Source: Yamadazyma tenuis
Lineage: Eukaryota > Ascomycota > Pichiomycetes > Serinales > Debaryomycetaceae
Length of the DNA: 64,000 nucleotides
NCBI RefSeq assembly: GCF_029203305.1
Contig: NC_089464.1
Location: 496,001-560,000, forward strand
Reading direction: 5' to 3'
Shown here: in pieces, positions 20,790-30,768 of the stretch
Layout: every line of letters starts with the position of its first letter
How positions within the stretch are numbered: position 1 is the first letter of the stretch
Notes under the pieces: generated by a model
What the model was told of the DNA's origin: nothing
Database searches by the model: none
Seen by the model: the letters and a program-made list of their open reading frames with translations, nothing else
Position numbers and translations under genes: made by a program

Positions 20790-23063
20790 ATGGATACCGC
20801 CGTTCAAGACCCTTTGTTCAGCAAAGGTTTCGACGACATTGAAATGTTGGATATAGGGGAAACGTCTTCAGATATAGAATCTATATCTAAGTCGTCAATA
20901 CCTTCAGCCATGGGAAGTGAGGATTCGGAGCCAGTCGTTTTGAAAGAATGGTTGAATTCAGACAAGCCATTGAATTTTCATTTCAACTCAAGAGAATACA
21001 AGAATAGTGTTGAAGCCAAAGATGAATTTTCAGTACTCCATTCCAAATACGCAACGTCCCTTTACAGGGTAATTGAAAGTCTTGGAGAGTTGGATTTGAG
21101 AAGAACTGATGATTACGACGAGCCATTTGGGTTGATAAGAAGTGATAGATTGGCTGGTACGCAAGACCAGAACAAAAAACGAGAGCTGAAGATAACATCT
21201 GCCTTCTTGAAATTAAGTGATGAGTTGAACCAGTTTATTGCTGGTTTGAGAGAAATTGATTCCGACTACCCTTTAAACTATGAATGTCTCTTGTCTATAA
21301 TCGATTGCTTGCATGCCAATGTATTCTACAATTCGGTAAACGAAAAGCCTAATCACTTGGTCAGATGGGTAAACCGATTTGATCTTAAACCAGAAGAAGA
21401 ATTGGTCGAGGAGATCATGGTAAAAACTACCACACCATATCAACACCCTCTTTTCTGGACCAAGTTCATTGCTAAGTTAATTACCAGAGGTTTATCGGAT
21501 CAATCCGCAAATGCTATCAAGAATTCGGGATACGAGCACTTGAAAGAGGATGATATTGAGTTATTTCAGTTAATAGAGGATTTTATCGGCTTATTGGAGA
21601 GCTATAACACCATGTCATTAAAGAAAGAATTTGCTCAATGGAAACTCTCATGCTGTGAATTCAGAGACCTAATTCCTAAGTTAAAGACAAATATCAAATC
21701 CCCCGCAAATATAATTGTATTGGAGCAAATCCATGACTTAGCTTATATATTGACAGGATTACCCAAGACGACCGCCAATTATTGTGACACCTGGTACGAA
21801 ATTGTTACTTGCTTATCTTTGTTCCAGATTAGAGATGATGACTCCATGTATCCCCAATACTTCGACATTGCCCTCGAAGAAAAGCCACCTTTACTCATTG
21901 ACAGTGAAGATATTCTCAAGAGCACCGAAAGGGCTTTCTTGAACGTATTTGAAGGAAGCTATTTGCATGTTTTGACGAAGATTGATGAAATCGATAGTGC
22001 AACAGCAGCTCTCGTTTCAAGACTCTTCGAATTGAAAGGGTTATTCTCGAATTATTACACGATTGATGATGACAAAGATCTCAACCGATTGAGAACGGGT
22101 AAAACCATTTCGGAGTACTTGTTAACCAAATTTGCTTTTCAATGTCTCAATACCCACCCATTGGCACCGGTAGGCATCGGGATATTGTTGAATGAAAACA
22201 TTGAAAGCAGCGTACTGTCTATTAATAATAACAAAACAATCATTGAAGAGTATCTACCAAAGTATCAATGCAAGTCAAACGATGATCTTGAGTGGTGTTT
22301 AACAATTTGTGCCAAATTAGGTTTGGTAACAACTGCTAGTGAATTGTACCGGATCTATGGAACCAAATCTTTGAAAGATGGCTACCTTTATGAAGCCTTG
22401 AACATGCTTGTAAATTGTTACAGTGCTGATGGTAATCTTGAAGCTAATCAAAAGGGTATGAAAGAGGTGCATTACATTGTTTGGGAATTGATATTTCAGG
22501 ACACTTTGCTCAATAATAGACCCATAAAAGATGAGTTGATAAATAATGTTGTTAAACATGAAACAGATCCCACCTTCGAAGTTCACCCAGTTATCAAGCA
22601 ATGTCTTTCTCCTTATGCGGTTTTATTCGAGTTCTATAATTCTATTTCCAACCCTATCGCTCCAGATACAACGGTGATAATGGCTAAGAGCAAAACCTCT
22701 AGGATACTTCATTTGCTAGAGTTCACCCATTTACCTAAGAAGTTCTATCCATTGTTATTAGCTCAGTTGATTCCTTTTTTCATTGATGATATATATCAAT
22801 TTCAAATACCTGAGCTAATTGTGATTATTGAACTCATCGATAATTTCGAACAACAAACAAGTCCAGACGATTTCAGAAAAGCTCAAGAGTTGTATAAACA
22901 CTCGATTACAAATTTTGACAGAACTCAAGCTGAATCATACGATTGGAGAATAAAGATCAACCTCAAACAGAGAAGCATTCCTGAATCAGTTGGAGATTTG
23001 ACTCGACTTCTTAGAAATGAGATTGTCACCCAAGTTGGCAAGGTGTACGTACATAATGTCTAG
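20790..23063 (+). CDS. NUP85: Nucleoporin Nup85 (Y-complex)
   Basis: 757 residues from the ATG at 20790. An in-frame extension upstream overlaps the preceding gene and lacks conservation. It is an all-helical protein with Nup85-like segments, such as HPLFWTKFIAKLITRGL, YEIVTCLSLF and the helical blocks after residue 450 (LEWCLTICAKLGL). Nup85 is a structural subunit of the Nup84 scaffold of the nuclear pore. Assignment rests on overall pattern and length (744 in baker's yeast). Tandem with the upstream gene, 94 bp apart; convergent with VMA3. Confidence 0.75.
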   Translation: MDTAVQDPLFSKGFDDIEMLDIGETSSDIESISKSSIPSAMGSEDSEPVVLKEWLNSDKPLNFHFNSREYKNSVEAKDEFSVLHSKYATSLYRVIESLGELDLRRTDDYDEPFGLIRSDRLAGTQDQNKKRELKITSAFLKLSDELNQFIAGLREIDSDYPLNYECLLSIIDCLHANVFYNSVNEKPNHLVRWVNRFDLKPEEELVEEIMVKTTTPYQHPLFWTKFIAKLITRGLSDQSANAIKNSGYEHLKEDDIELFQLIEDFIGLLESYNTMSLKKEFAQWKLSCCEFRDLIPKLKTNIKSPANIIVLEQIHDLAYILTGLPKTTANYCDTWYEIVTCLSLFQIRDDDSMYPQYFDIALEEKPPLLIDSEDILKSTERAFLNVFEGSYLHVLTKIDEIDSATAALVSRLFELKGLFSNYYTIDDDKDLNRLRTGKTISEYLLTKFAFQCLNTHPLAPVGIGILLNENIESSVLSINNNKTIIEEYLPKYQCKSNDDLEWCLTICAKLGLVTTASELYRIYGTKSLKDGYLYEALNMLVNCYSADGNLEANQKGMKEVHYIVWELIFQDTLLNNRPIKDELINNVVKHETDPTFEVHPVIKQCLSPYAVLFEFYNSISNPIAPDTTVIMAKSKTSRILHLLEFTHLPKKFYPLLLAQLIPFFIDDIYQFQIPELIVIIELIDNFEQQTSPDDFRKAQELYKHSITNFDRTQAESYDWRIKINLKQRSIPESVGDLTRLLRNEIVTQVGKVYVHNV

Positions 23064-23208
23064 ATCACACATAGAAAAGTTTTTATATTGCAATTATCTG
23101 TATGTATGTATCAAGGTAGTTAATTGTTCCCTTTGAGAAGTGAAGTATCTATTTTGAATTTTTCAATTTCCATGGACAAACAAGAGCTGTCAAAGTCAAA
23201 AGGTAAAA

Positions 23209-23930
23209 TTAACAGGTAACATCTTGGTTAGCTCTAGAGTTCAATAACAAAGCAACAATTAACCCATACAAACCCAACACTTCGGCGAAAATCAAAATCA
23301 AAATCATTCCAACGAACAATCTTGGTTGTTGAGCAGTACCTCTGACACCAGCATCACCGACAATACCAATGGCAAAACCAGCAGCCAACCCAGACAACCC
23401 AACGGACAAACCCGCACCCAATTGGATGAAACCGGTGTACAATGCTTGTTTTTGACTCAAAGAATCAGAAACCAACACTGAAACCACCAATCCATAAATA
23501 GCAATGATACCAGCCATAATGACTGGAACAATGTTTCTAACCAACAAGTCAGGTCTCAAGACACAGGTAGCACAAATACCCACACCAGACTTAGCAGTTC
23601 CGTAGGAAGCACCGAAACAGGTGAACACAATAGCGGCAGCACAACCAATCGAACCAAAGAAAGGAGCGTAAACTGGACTAAGAGAAAAAGTTAGTATTAG
23701 TCAACGGGGTGGCATATCATGACAATGAGTAGAATAGAGATGATTGCTTATGTGTGAATGCAATATCCAATGTCACTTGAAGATGGATTAAAAACGATTG
23801 TAGTCAATTTGGTCGTCTTGAAATTCCAAGGCTGGTGGGCGATAAATAGCAGACAACATGACCTGGGAATAAACCATCAAACTACCACAATGCCATAAGC
23901 AGAATGAAATACATACCATAAATCAGACAT
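23209..23930 (-). CDS. VMA3: V-ATPase proteolipid subunit c
   Basis: Two exons: 23917-23930 (14 nt) and 23209-23677, giving 160 residues, exactly the length of baker's-yeast Vma3. The spliced N-terminus is [17 protein letters not shown]. Four transmembrane helices are present, and the proton-carrying Glu137 lies in [13 protein letters not shown]. The [15 protein letters not shown] loop and the C-terminal [10 protein letters not shown] identify Vma3 rather than Vma11 or Vma16. It forms the rotor ring of the vacuolar proton pump. Codon use is highly biased. Confidence 0.96.
23678..23916 (-). other. VMA3 intron, 239 nt
   Basis: Minus strand: donor GTATGT, branch point TACTAAC, acceptor TTCTCTTAG. 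It interrupts the fifth codon. The intron is long for this window and encloses a 23-codon ATG-to-stop ORF at 23788-23859 on the same strand. Confidence 0.93.
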
Positions 23931-24145
23931 TATTGATTACTGGCGAACGGAGTGATTGACCTTTTTTTATTCAATAATAAAACTCACAGATGTGATGTCG
24001 AAGGGAATTATTATCAAAAAGGGATACAACTGGAAGAAAATGATAAATTTCGGTGAACTCCTCTACGCAGGTTGGGCTGCCCTTGGGACAAATTAAACTC
24101 GTGCTTGAGAGTTTATTACAGCACTAAAACAACAGACCGCGCAGA

Positions 24146-24168
24146 GAGATGAGCCAGGGAAATTTTTC
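24146..24168 (+). promoter_or_regulatory. PAC and RRPE-like pair upstream of SNU13
   Basis: GAGATGAGC (24146-24154), a PAC-type element, is followed 5 bp later by GAAATTTTTC (24159-24168), the reverse complement of an RRPE core. The pair lies 55-77 bp before the SNU13 start. Such pairs mark ribosome-biogenesis genes in yeasts. Confidence 0.55.
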
Positions 24169-24222
24169 TTTTCTGTAACTTAGGTGAGCTATTGCAAGGA
24201 ACCAAGAACAAAACTTATACTC

Positions 24223-24603
24223 ATGTCTGCCCCAAACCCAAAAGCCTTCCCATTGGCCGACTCTGCTTTGTCCACTCAAATCTTGGACGTTGCTCAACAA
24301 GCTCAAAACTTAAGACAGTTGAAAAAAGGTGCTAATGAAGCTACCAAAACCTTGAACAGAGGTATTTCTGAATTCATTATTATGGCTGCTGACACTGAGC
24401 CTATTGAAATCTTGTTGCACTTGCCATTATTGTGTGAAGACAAGAACGTTCCATACGTTTTCGTTCCTTCCAAGGCTGCTTTGGGTAGAGCCTGTGGTGT
24501 TTCCAGACCAGTTATTGCTGCTTCTGTCACCACCAATGATGCATCTGCTATTAAAAACCAGATTTACTCTATCAAGGATAAGATTGAAACTTTGTTGATC
24601 TAG
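24223..24603 (+). CDS. SNU13: U4/U6.U5 snRNP and box C/D snoRNP protein Snu13
   Basis: 126 residues, near-identical in pattern to baker's-yeast Snu13: starts [13 protein letters not shown], contains the RNA-binding [16 protein letters not shown] and the [14 protein letters not shown] segment, and ends KIETLLI. It binds kink-turns in U4 snRNA and box C/D snoRNAs (15.5K/L7Ae family). The ATG at 24223 is chosen because the upstream in-frame extension has no conserved residues. No intron is needed. Confidence 0.97.
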   Translation: MSAPNPKAFPLADSALSTQILDVAQQAQNLRQLKKGANEATKTLNRGISEFIIMAADTEPIEILLHLPLLCEDKNVPYVFVPSKAALGRACGVSRPVIAASVTTNDASAIKNQIYSIKDKIETLLI

Positions 24604-24825
24604 ATCTAGTTTCTGTACATTAGAATATAAATCACTCATTTGATAGGTCGTAAAGTGTCGAGGAGGCTTTACAAGCTTCTTTACAGGCTTATCCTTAAAG
24701 CAAGTAATGAAGCATCAGGAAATCACTCTTAATCCTGGTGACTTGAAGGTTTCATCTAGCGTTATTTGAGTTTTTACATTTCAAGACTCACTGTAGTTTG
24801 CTCACTTTAAGTGCGATTTTTTGAG

Positions 24826-27800
24826 ATGAGCATCTTCAACATCGAGATGGAGTCCATACAAAATACACAGACGTTGACCCGATTCCTCCGATCGAAAGAT
24901 GAACTGCTTGATGACATTTTAATGGTTATAAAGAAGCTACTAGACAATGAGTTCGATTTTAGTTTCTCTAACTACAACCTTTTCCTTCTCGAGTTGTTAT
25001 GTGATAGAATCAATGATAACAACAAATTTAAGAATTGGAAGTTCAGTACACAAGTGTGGAAGTCTTTCAGCCAAGTATGGAAGAAAATGATGGATATTAT
25101 GGCTAGGGACAGAACCTTCAGAAGAGTAAAGTTTCTTGTGAATCTTGAAAAGATCTTTTCCCAGTTTTATGAAATCAATGATACACAATTTTATGAGCAG
25201 CTCCTCGAAGTCACCGAAATGATTTACTCTCAAGTTGTGTTATATGCGGATGAAAGCAGCTGTATATCCTTCTTGGAATCATTTTTGAATATTTATCAAA
25301 CTGATCTTGACGATGATTTATTAGTACGTTGGACCACTCTTGCCAAAAAACTTTTCAAAATTTACAGAAATGATATTAATTATGTTGCTTCGAAGAAGAG
25401 TACACAAAAGTTTTTTCACGGATGCCTTTCCAAGCTTTTGAATAACATTCAAAACTTAGATGACTCCTTAAATCAATGTCGAGCTATTCTCATCAGCATA
25501 GTCGAAGAGAGGGTTTTCAGCGGAGACTATACTGTCACATTTCAAGTCCATTTCAAAGAACTCTTGAAAGGGAAACTACCAGAGTCTTCTGTTGGCTTGT
25601 TTTACAAAATTATTGTCAAAAACATCGGTAACAAGAATCCCAAATTTTGCGAAGAAGTATACCTTGCAATTATGGAAAAGTACAATAGTATGTCTGAATC
25701 GTTGATTGAAATTCTATCGTCCTCAAATAAACCATTAACAACAAGTTTTTTTGAGTCAGTGCTTGATAAAACTTTAAGCATTGGGCCTATTAATTGGAAA
25801 TTGGTTGGTTATATCATCAATTTAGATTCAACGTTGGCCATGGATAGGGCTAATAATATCATTGATATATTGAATGTCGAAGAGGATAAAATCGTTCTTG
25901 GCTTTGTTCCGACTCTAATAAGTTCATATGTCAAAGCAAGAGATCTTTACGAGTTCTTGACCCAAGCATGGCTTCGTAATGTCCGGAAAAGACCATGTTG
26001 GTCTTCCACAGCTGTTATAGATGCTGTTTCTGATAACATTAATGACTTGTCAAGCACACAACTCGTCAAGGTAATTGAGTATGTCTCTGAGAACGATTTT
26101 GAATGCTATCCAATCGTTTTGGCCTTAGTCAAAGGACTCCCCAATTGTTCTACACTTAAGGTTGACTCCTGTGAAGAAGTTTTAAGCAAGTCAAAGTATG
26201 TTGAAAGTAGGACCTGGTGGGACCTTAAGTTTTACTTGTTAGTTAACTATCCAAAGATGAGTGAGTATTTCATCGATCGTTTTAACAAAGAGGATATCTC
26301 ACTAAACGATACCCATTACTACCTTTTTGTATTTCGGTTGTCTGAATTATCAGGAGTGAACCTTATGGATGAACACTTTTCAAAGTCATTTCTTAAACAC
26401 CTTGAACACGAAGAACAAGGGTTTTGCAAGACGTTATTGCAAAGATGGTGCGTTTTGATGAACAAATTCTTTGATTCTAAAGACCTTCAATCGTTTATCA
26501 ACTTCTGTATTCAGAAATTGGATAAAACTTTTTGGGTGGAGTTTCTAAAGAGTAATGGTGATATTTTCTTTGAGCAAAAGAATATGGTTTTGGAACTCAT
26601 CAATGTTATATTGAATTCGAATTCCATTGAAGTGTTTCTGATATTGTCGCTCATTCCCTTTCAATGTATTGATAGACAAACCAGAGCAAAATTAATAGAC
26701 AAGCTCACAGATGCTCAATTCTTCGAACCAATACAGAATTTATTGACAGTCCCAACTTTCAAATCCAGCATAGAAACAGATTTGAATTGCTCAATAAAAG
26801 TCCTTGCGCAGGGGTCCCAGGTTAGCAAAGATATATTCCTGATTATCTGGTTGAATAACTTGCGGCAAGCTAAGTCCGATAACAAGTTTACATCAAAGGC
26901 CTTGTCATCACTTAAGAAACATATAAAAAAACGTACCAAAGAAATAACACCAGAGTTTGAAGCCACTGGGTTGGTCATTAAATACACTAATGTTTCCCTT
27001 CTACCTCAAGAGGAACAGGAAAGCTTTCTGGAGCTCAAGTCAAAGTACATGAATATTTTAATGAGTATTTCAACCAAAAAAATCAATTCGAAAGCCTCCA
27101 CGAACACAATCAAAGAATTATTATCATTTTTGGACGACGTACTTGACTCTGCTAGTGCATTAATATCTCCTCAGTTCATTAAGATGGTTGGAAAGGAGGT
27201 TAACCATTTAAACGATCATCAAGTCAACAGCCTTTTGTTCAAAATTGCTACAAGGGTTTGGGATATTAGCAACTATAAGCATACATTGTCATTGTTTTTG
27301 ATATTGTATAAACATGATGATCCCAGCTTGAAAGAAAGTTTGGAGTTCTATCTTTCAAGAGTATCAGATCATGACGATATTTTTTCTGATTTGATTTTAT
27401 TTGTTCTTACGTCAATGTCCAATTCCTTGACCTCGAATAATAGCCATGTGTTTATTAACTTGTGCAATTCAATGTCAAACAATTTCAAAAAAAACAAGAG
27501 ATGTGAGTTAAGTCTTGGAGTTATTATATCACTTGTCATCAACAAGTTACCTATTTTAACAGAGGCATCCCTAACACCAATCAAAAAGTTCTTGTCCAAT
27601 ATTAGAACAGCTCTAACTGATATTTCGTGGTGCTTCACACAATACTCAATCGAGCAGGTCATAACTATCGTTACCAAGGTTACATATGGCTTGAATAATT
27701 CAAATTTTAGCCAACAGGACGTTCAAGAGACCTACATTTTAGCCACTCAGGTCATGGCACATATCATTCTTTATCACAGATTTAGATTAACCTCCCGGCA

Positions 27801-28221
27801 TCATATGATAATATCTGTGTTTGTTGCATTACTATCACCCTTGACCCTTAAAGGTGGTCCACTCAAGGTGTTCCCAGAAGGATCATCAGCATTTGCCAGA
27901 CTTTTAAGTAATTTGTGTGAACCGTCTTCCAACTCTAGAAATGCCATAAATAAGCAGTTAACTACTGCGACCAGCATAATTAAGAAGCATTTGAGAAACT
28001 TTTTACCGGTGTTACTCGTGAACTACATTTCCTTTTCCTTGACTCAAAATTTCTCCAGAGAAAACAATAACGAGCTTTTGCCCGGAGTGTTCAACATCTT
28101 CGATGTTTTATCTCAACGTGAATTAGAAATTGTCAATTCTTGGTTAGATTCACAAGGTGTTGCACTTTACAAAAGTTTGTATAATGACTACAAAGCCTTC
28201 GGTAAATGGAAGGAAGCCTGA
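24826..28221 (+). CDS. URB2: Ribosome-biogenesis protein Urb2/Npa2
   Basis: 1131 residues from the first ATG (MSIFNIEMES); the frame is open upstream without an ATG. A long all-helical protein of the right size for Urb2 (1174 in baker's yeast). The conserved C-terminus is visible: GSSAFARLLSNLCEPSS, then LRNFLPVLLVNYISFSL, ending in SLYNDYKAFGKWK. Urb2 works in early 60S pre-ribosome assembly in the nucleolus with Urb1/Npa1. A later ATG at 24847 could also serve as start. Stop codon lies 32 bp from that of convergent GEF1. Confidence 0.8.
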   Translation: MSIFNIEMESIQNTQTLTRFLRSKDELLDDILMVIKKLLDNEFDFSFSNYNLFLLELLCDRINDNNKFKNWKFSTQVWKSFSQVWKKMMDIMARDRTFRRVKFLVNLEKIFSQFYEINDTQFYEQLLEVTEMIYSQVVLYADESSCISFLESFLNIYQTDLDDDLLVRWTTLAKKLFKIYRNDINYVASKKSTQKFFHGCLSKLLNNIQNLDDSLNQCRAILISIVEERVFSGDYTVTFQVHFKELLKGKLPESSVGLFYKIIVKNIGNKNPKFCEEVYLAIMEKYNSMSESLIEILSSSNKPLTTSFFESVLDKTLSIGPINWKLVGYIINLDSTLAMDRANNIIDILNVEEDKIVLGFVPTLISSYVKARDLYEFLTQAWLRNVRKRPCWSSTAVIDAVSDNINDLSSTQLVKVIEYVSENDFECYPIVLALVKGLPNCSTLKVDSCEEVLSKSKYVESRTWWDLKFYLLVNYPKMSEYFIDRFNKEDISLNDTHYYLFVFRLSELSGVNLMDEHFSKSFLKHLEHEEQGFCKTLLQRWCVLMNKFFDSKDLQSFINFCIQKLDKTFWVEFLKSNGDIFFEQKNMVLELINVILNSNSIEVFLILSLIPFQCIDRQTRAKLIDKLTDAQFFEPIQNLLTVPTFKSSIETDLNCSIKVLAQGSQVSKDIFLIIWLNNLRQAKSDNKFTSKALSSLKKHIKKRTKEITPEFEATGLVIKYTNVSLLPQEEQESFLELKSKYMNILMSISTKKINSKASTNTIKELLSFLDDVLDSASALISPQFIKMVGKEVNHLNDHQVNSLLFKIATRVWDISNYKHTLSLFLILYKHDDPSLKESLEFYLSRVSDHDDIFSDLILFVLTSMSNSLTSNNSHVFINLCNSMSNNFKKNKRCELSLGVIISLVINKLPILTEASLTPIKKFLSNIRTALTDISWCFTQYSIEQVITIVTKVTYGLNNSNFSQQDVQETYILATQVMAHIILYHRFRLTSRHHMIISVFVALLSPLTLKGGPLKVFPEGSSAFARLLSNLCEPSSNSRNAINKQLTTATSIIKKHLRNFLPVLLVNYISFSLTQNFSRENNNELLPGVFNIFDVLSQRELEIVNSWLDSQGVALYKSLYNDYKAFGKWKEA

Positions 28222-28253
28222 GTTTAGCATCCATAGCATATTTATTAATAATC

Positions 28254-30500
28254 TTAGAGAAATCTATTTGCATCATTGTAGAAAAACTTTCCAATATTTT
28301 TTTTCAAATTGGATCCAAGGAGCATCATGATTCCCCATACTTTAGCTTCAAACTCTTCTCTTTTCTTTTGATTGGTATCGTTGGAATTAGCCGCACGAGA
28401 AGTGAATTCATACCTTAAGACGTCTTTTCTGGTAATAATTCCAGCTAAAAGTCCATTATCTTCCACTAGCATGTATCTAGGCCCCAACTTAGCAAATACA
28501 TCAAGCACATACTCCAAACTGGTGGAAACACTAATAGTCAAGGGACATGGATTGATAACAGAAGAAAAGTCGACTAGAGAGTCATTCTTAGTGCCCAGAT
28601 TGAAATTGCAGATGGTTTTATCATCTGCATTTGGATAGTTCTCCATAACATACTTGATATCCAGAGTTGAAACATAGCCAACAATTTTAGGATTGAACTC
28701 AGACTCCACCAACGGAAGACCCCTGAATGAGTTTTTAGTAAGAATCGTTTTGAATATCCCCAAGGTCATAGGGGTATCACTTTTAATAGGAATAGTAACA
28801 GTAACCGGAGAAAAAGCACTGGCCACACTTGTGTTGAAGACAAATTCTTCCTTCGGGTCGATTATTGGTAATCCATTGAATCTGATCATCTGATCTGCAA
28901 TACCTCCTTTACCCCATTTATCATTTATCAATTTGGTGATTGAAACAACTATCATAGTAGGAATAATATATCTCAAAGCTCCCGTTAATTCAAACATAAT
29001 GACAACCACAGCCACTGTTAGGTGCGTTATTCCACACAAAGCAGCAGCAGCTCCTAAAAAGGCATAACTTCCAGGAATGACACATTTAGAATCACCACAA
29101 GTAGCAAAAAGGTTTGATTTTTTATTGTTCTGGTAGAGATAGTCAACAATAATCCCTAGAGCCCTTCCAAACGTAGCACCAGCAGCCATAGAAGGAACAA
29201 ATATTCCTGCAGGAACCTTGCAACCGTATGAAATTATAGTGAATACCATTCTCATTAGGGTTGCAAACAATAGAGATACCACTAAATTTGTTCTTTTAGA
29301 GTCTGGCGAACAAATCAGATGTTCGAACTTTGAATTGCATTCGTGGAAAAGAATCTCCATTGACTCCGTCATATCAAGTCGAAGAAATTCATTAAAGTAG
29401 CAGATAATAGCTGTCAATAATGCTAACAAAAAAACCTCTCTAATCGCAAAATTATTCAAGTACCTCTTTCTGAAAGAAGTTACTCGAATGTTGAGACTTG
29501 ATACGAATATACCATAAAAACCACCAAAAAGCCCCAATACAATGTACACTGGGATTTCAAAATAATGCCAACTAGTATCATACAGTACTTCGAATATAAC
29601 CAATTGGCCAGTTCTAAAAGGATTCATGATTGCCAAAGTGCCCACTGCTATAAGAGCACAGAAGTAGGACTTCATTATTGTTGATAAATGGAAAACACTC
29701 GATATCTCTTCCATTGCAAAAAGCACACCACCCATTGGTGAGCCAAATGCAACCGCAACACCAGCAGCAGCAGTAGCGGTCAAAAATTCTCTGGACTTAC
29801 TGGCACTCTTCTTATATTTGGTAAAAGTTTTAGCCACCGAGTTACCAATGCACACCGCGTAATGGACACTTGGTCCCTCTTTACCCACGCTAAGACCAGA
29901 AGCAATTGCTAGTGGTAATCCTAGACTCTTTATTAGAAGAGTCCACCAGCCGAGGAACCCTTTCATTGCAAACCCGGACACAATACTTTTGATTTCAGAA
30001 ATTCCTGATCCAGCAGCAGCCGGAGAATAGAATTTTACCAATACAGCCGCTGTGAGGGAAAATACCAATGATAATAATATGAATATAAGATAATTAATGA
30101 ACTCAAACCTCGACCATTTATTCCAAGAACTGCAGTTATGCTCATCTTGTCCCCAGCAACAAAATGATTTATTGAGGTAAAGTCCACTCGAGCAGTAACC
30201 AGTCCTAGCACTAGCTAACCAAGCAGTCACAACACTTAAGTATGCGGCGACAAGCCCAATCATCATTCCCATAGCCCCTAGTACAAGCCAATTCTGTGCA
30301 AACGAAAGAAGCCTCATTCCTAGTGACGTTAGCACCCGAGCATTTCTATTTTTTAATAACGAGTCCCTGTGATTTAGAAGCTCATCCTCAACCCAATCAA
30401 TTGTCACAAATTCATCGAATCGCTTGACCTCCGCTACTTGCTCTTGATTGAGCCATTGTCCTGTAGTTGGGTCTCTCAAACCACGACTTTCATGTTCCAT
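28254..30500 (-). CDS. GEF1: CLC-type voltage-gated chloride channel/exchanger
   Basis: 748 residues. CLC signatures are GSGISEIK (164-171), GKEGPSVH with the gating Glu208, and the later GIFVPSMAAGA. About ten to twelve membrane helices span residues 70-540, followed by two CBS domains (about 560-740). Gef1 acidifies and supplies chloride to Golgi and prevacuolar compartments for copper loading of Fet3, so it matters for iron uptake. The start is the first ATG. Convergent with URB2, with 32 bp between stops. Confidence 0.95.
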   Translation of the reverse strand: MEHESRGLRDPTTGQWLNQEQVAEVKRFDEFVTIDWVEDELLNHRDSLLKNRNARVLTSLGMRLLSFAQNWLVLGAMGMMIGLVAAYLSVVTAWLASARTGYCSSGLYLNKSFCCWGQDEHNCSSWNKWSRFEFINYLIFILLSLVFSLTAAVLVKFYSPAAAGSGISEIKSIVSGFAMKGFLGWWTLLIKSLGLPLAIASGLSVGKEGPSVHYAVCIGNSVAKTFTKYKKSASKSREFLTATAAAGVAVAFGSPMGGVLFAMEEISSVFHLSTIMKSYFCALIAVGTLAIMNPFRTGQLVIFEVLYDTSWHYFEIPVYIVLGLFGGFYGIFVSSLNIRVTSFRKRYLNNFAIREVFLLALLTAIICYFNEFLRLDMTESMEILFHECNSKFEHLICSPDSKRTNLVVSLLFATLMRMVFTIISYGCKVPAGIFVPSMAAGATFGRALGIIVDYLYQNNKKSNLFATCGDSKCVIPGSYAFLGAAAALCGITHLTVAVVVIMFELTGALRYIIPTMIVVSITKLINDKWGKGGIADQMIRFNGLPIIDPKEEFVFNTSVASAFSPVTVTIPIKSDTPMTLGIFKTILTKNSFRGLPLVESEFNPKIVGYVSTLDIKYVMENYPNADDKTICNFNLGTKNDSLVDFSSVINPCPLTISVSTSLEYVLDVFAKLGPRYMLVEDNGLLAGIITRKDVLRYEFTSRAANSNDTNQKKREEFEAKVWGIMMLLGSNLKKNIGKFFYNDANRFL

Positions 30501-30600
30501 GAGTATTTCCGTAGCGCGGTTCGAAAAATGAGAGCTAGTATACTACTAAATTATGCAAGGCTCAACTGAAGAAAGAGCCACTAACTTTGAACAAACCAAG

Positions 30601-30637
30601 TTTGAATAGGTACAATTTGAATAGGTACAATTTGAAT
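30601..30637. repeat. 15-bp tandem repeat
   Basis: Two perfect copies of TTTGAATAGGTACAA plus 7 bases of a third, in the gap between GEF1 and the acetyltransferase gene. Confidence 0.9.
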
Positions 30638-30768
30638 TTTCTGTCCAAAGTACTTGAGAATGATTATTAGAATCTATATCTTATTCCTAACTGTAAATCA
30701 TTCACATGTTCAATCTATTTCTATTAAGTATTAATTCTAATTAAAGGACAAAATTGTCCATATCCTGA

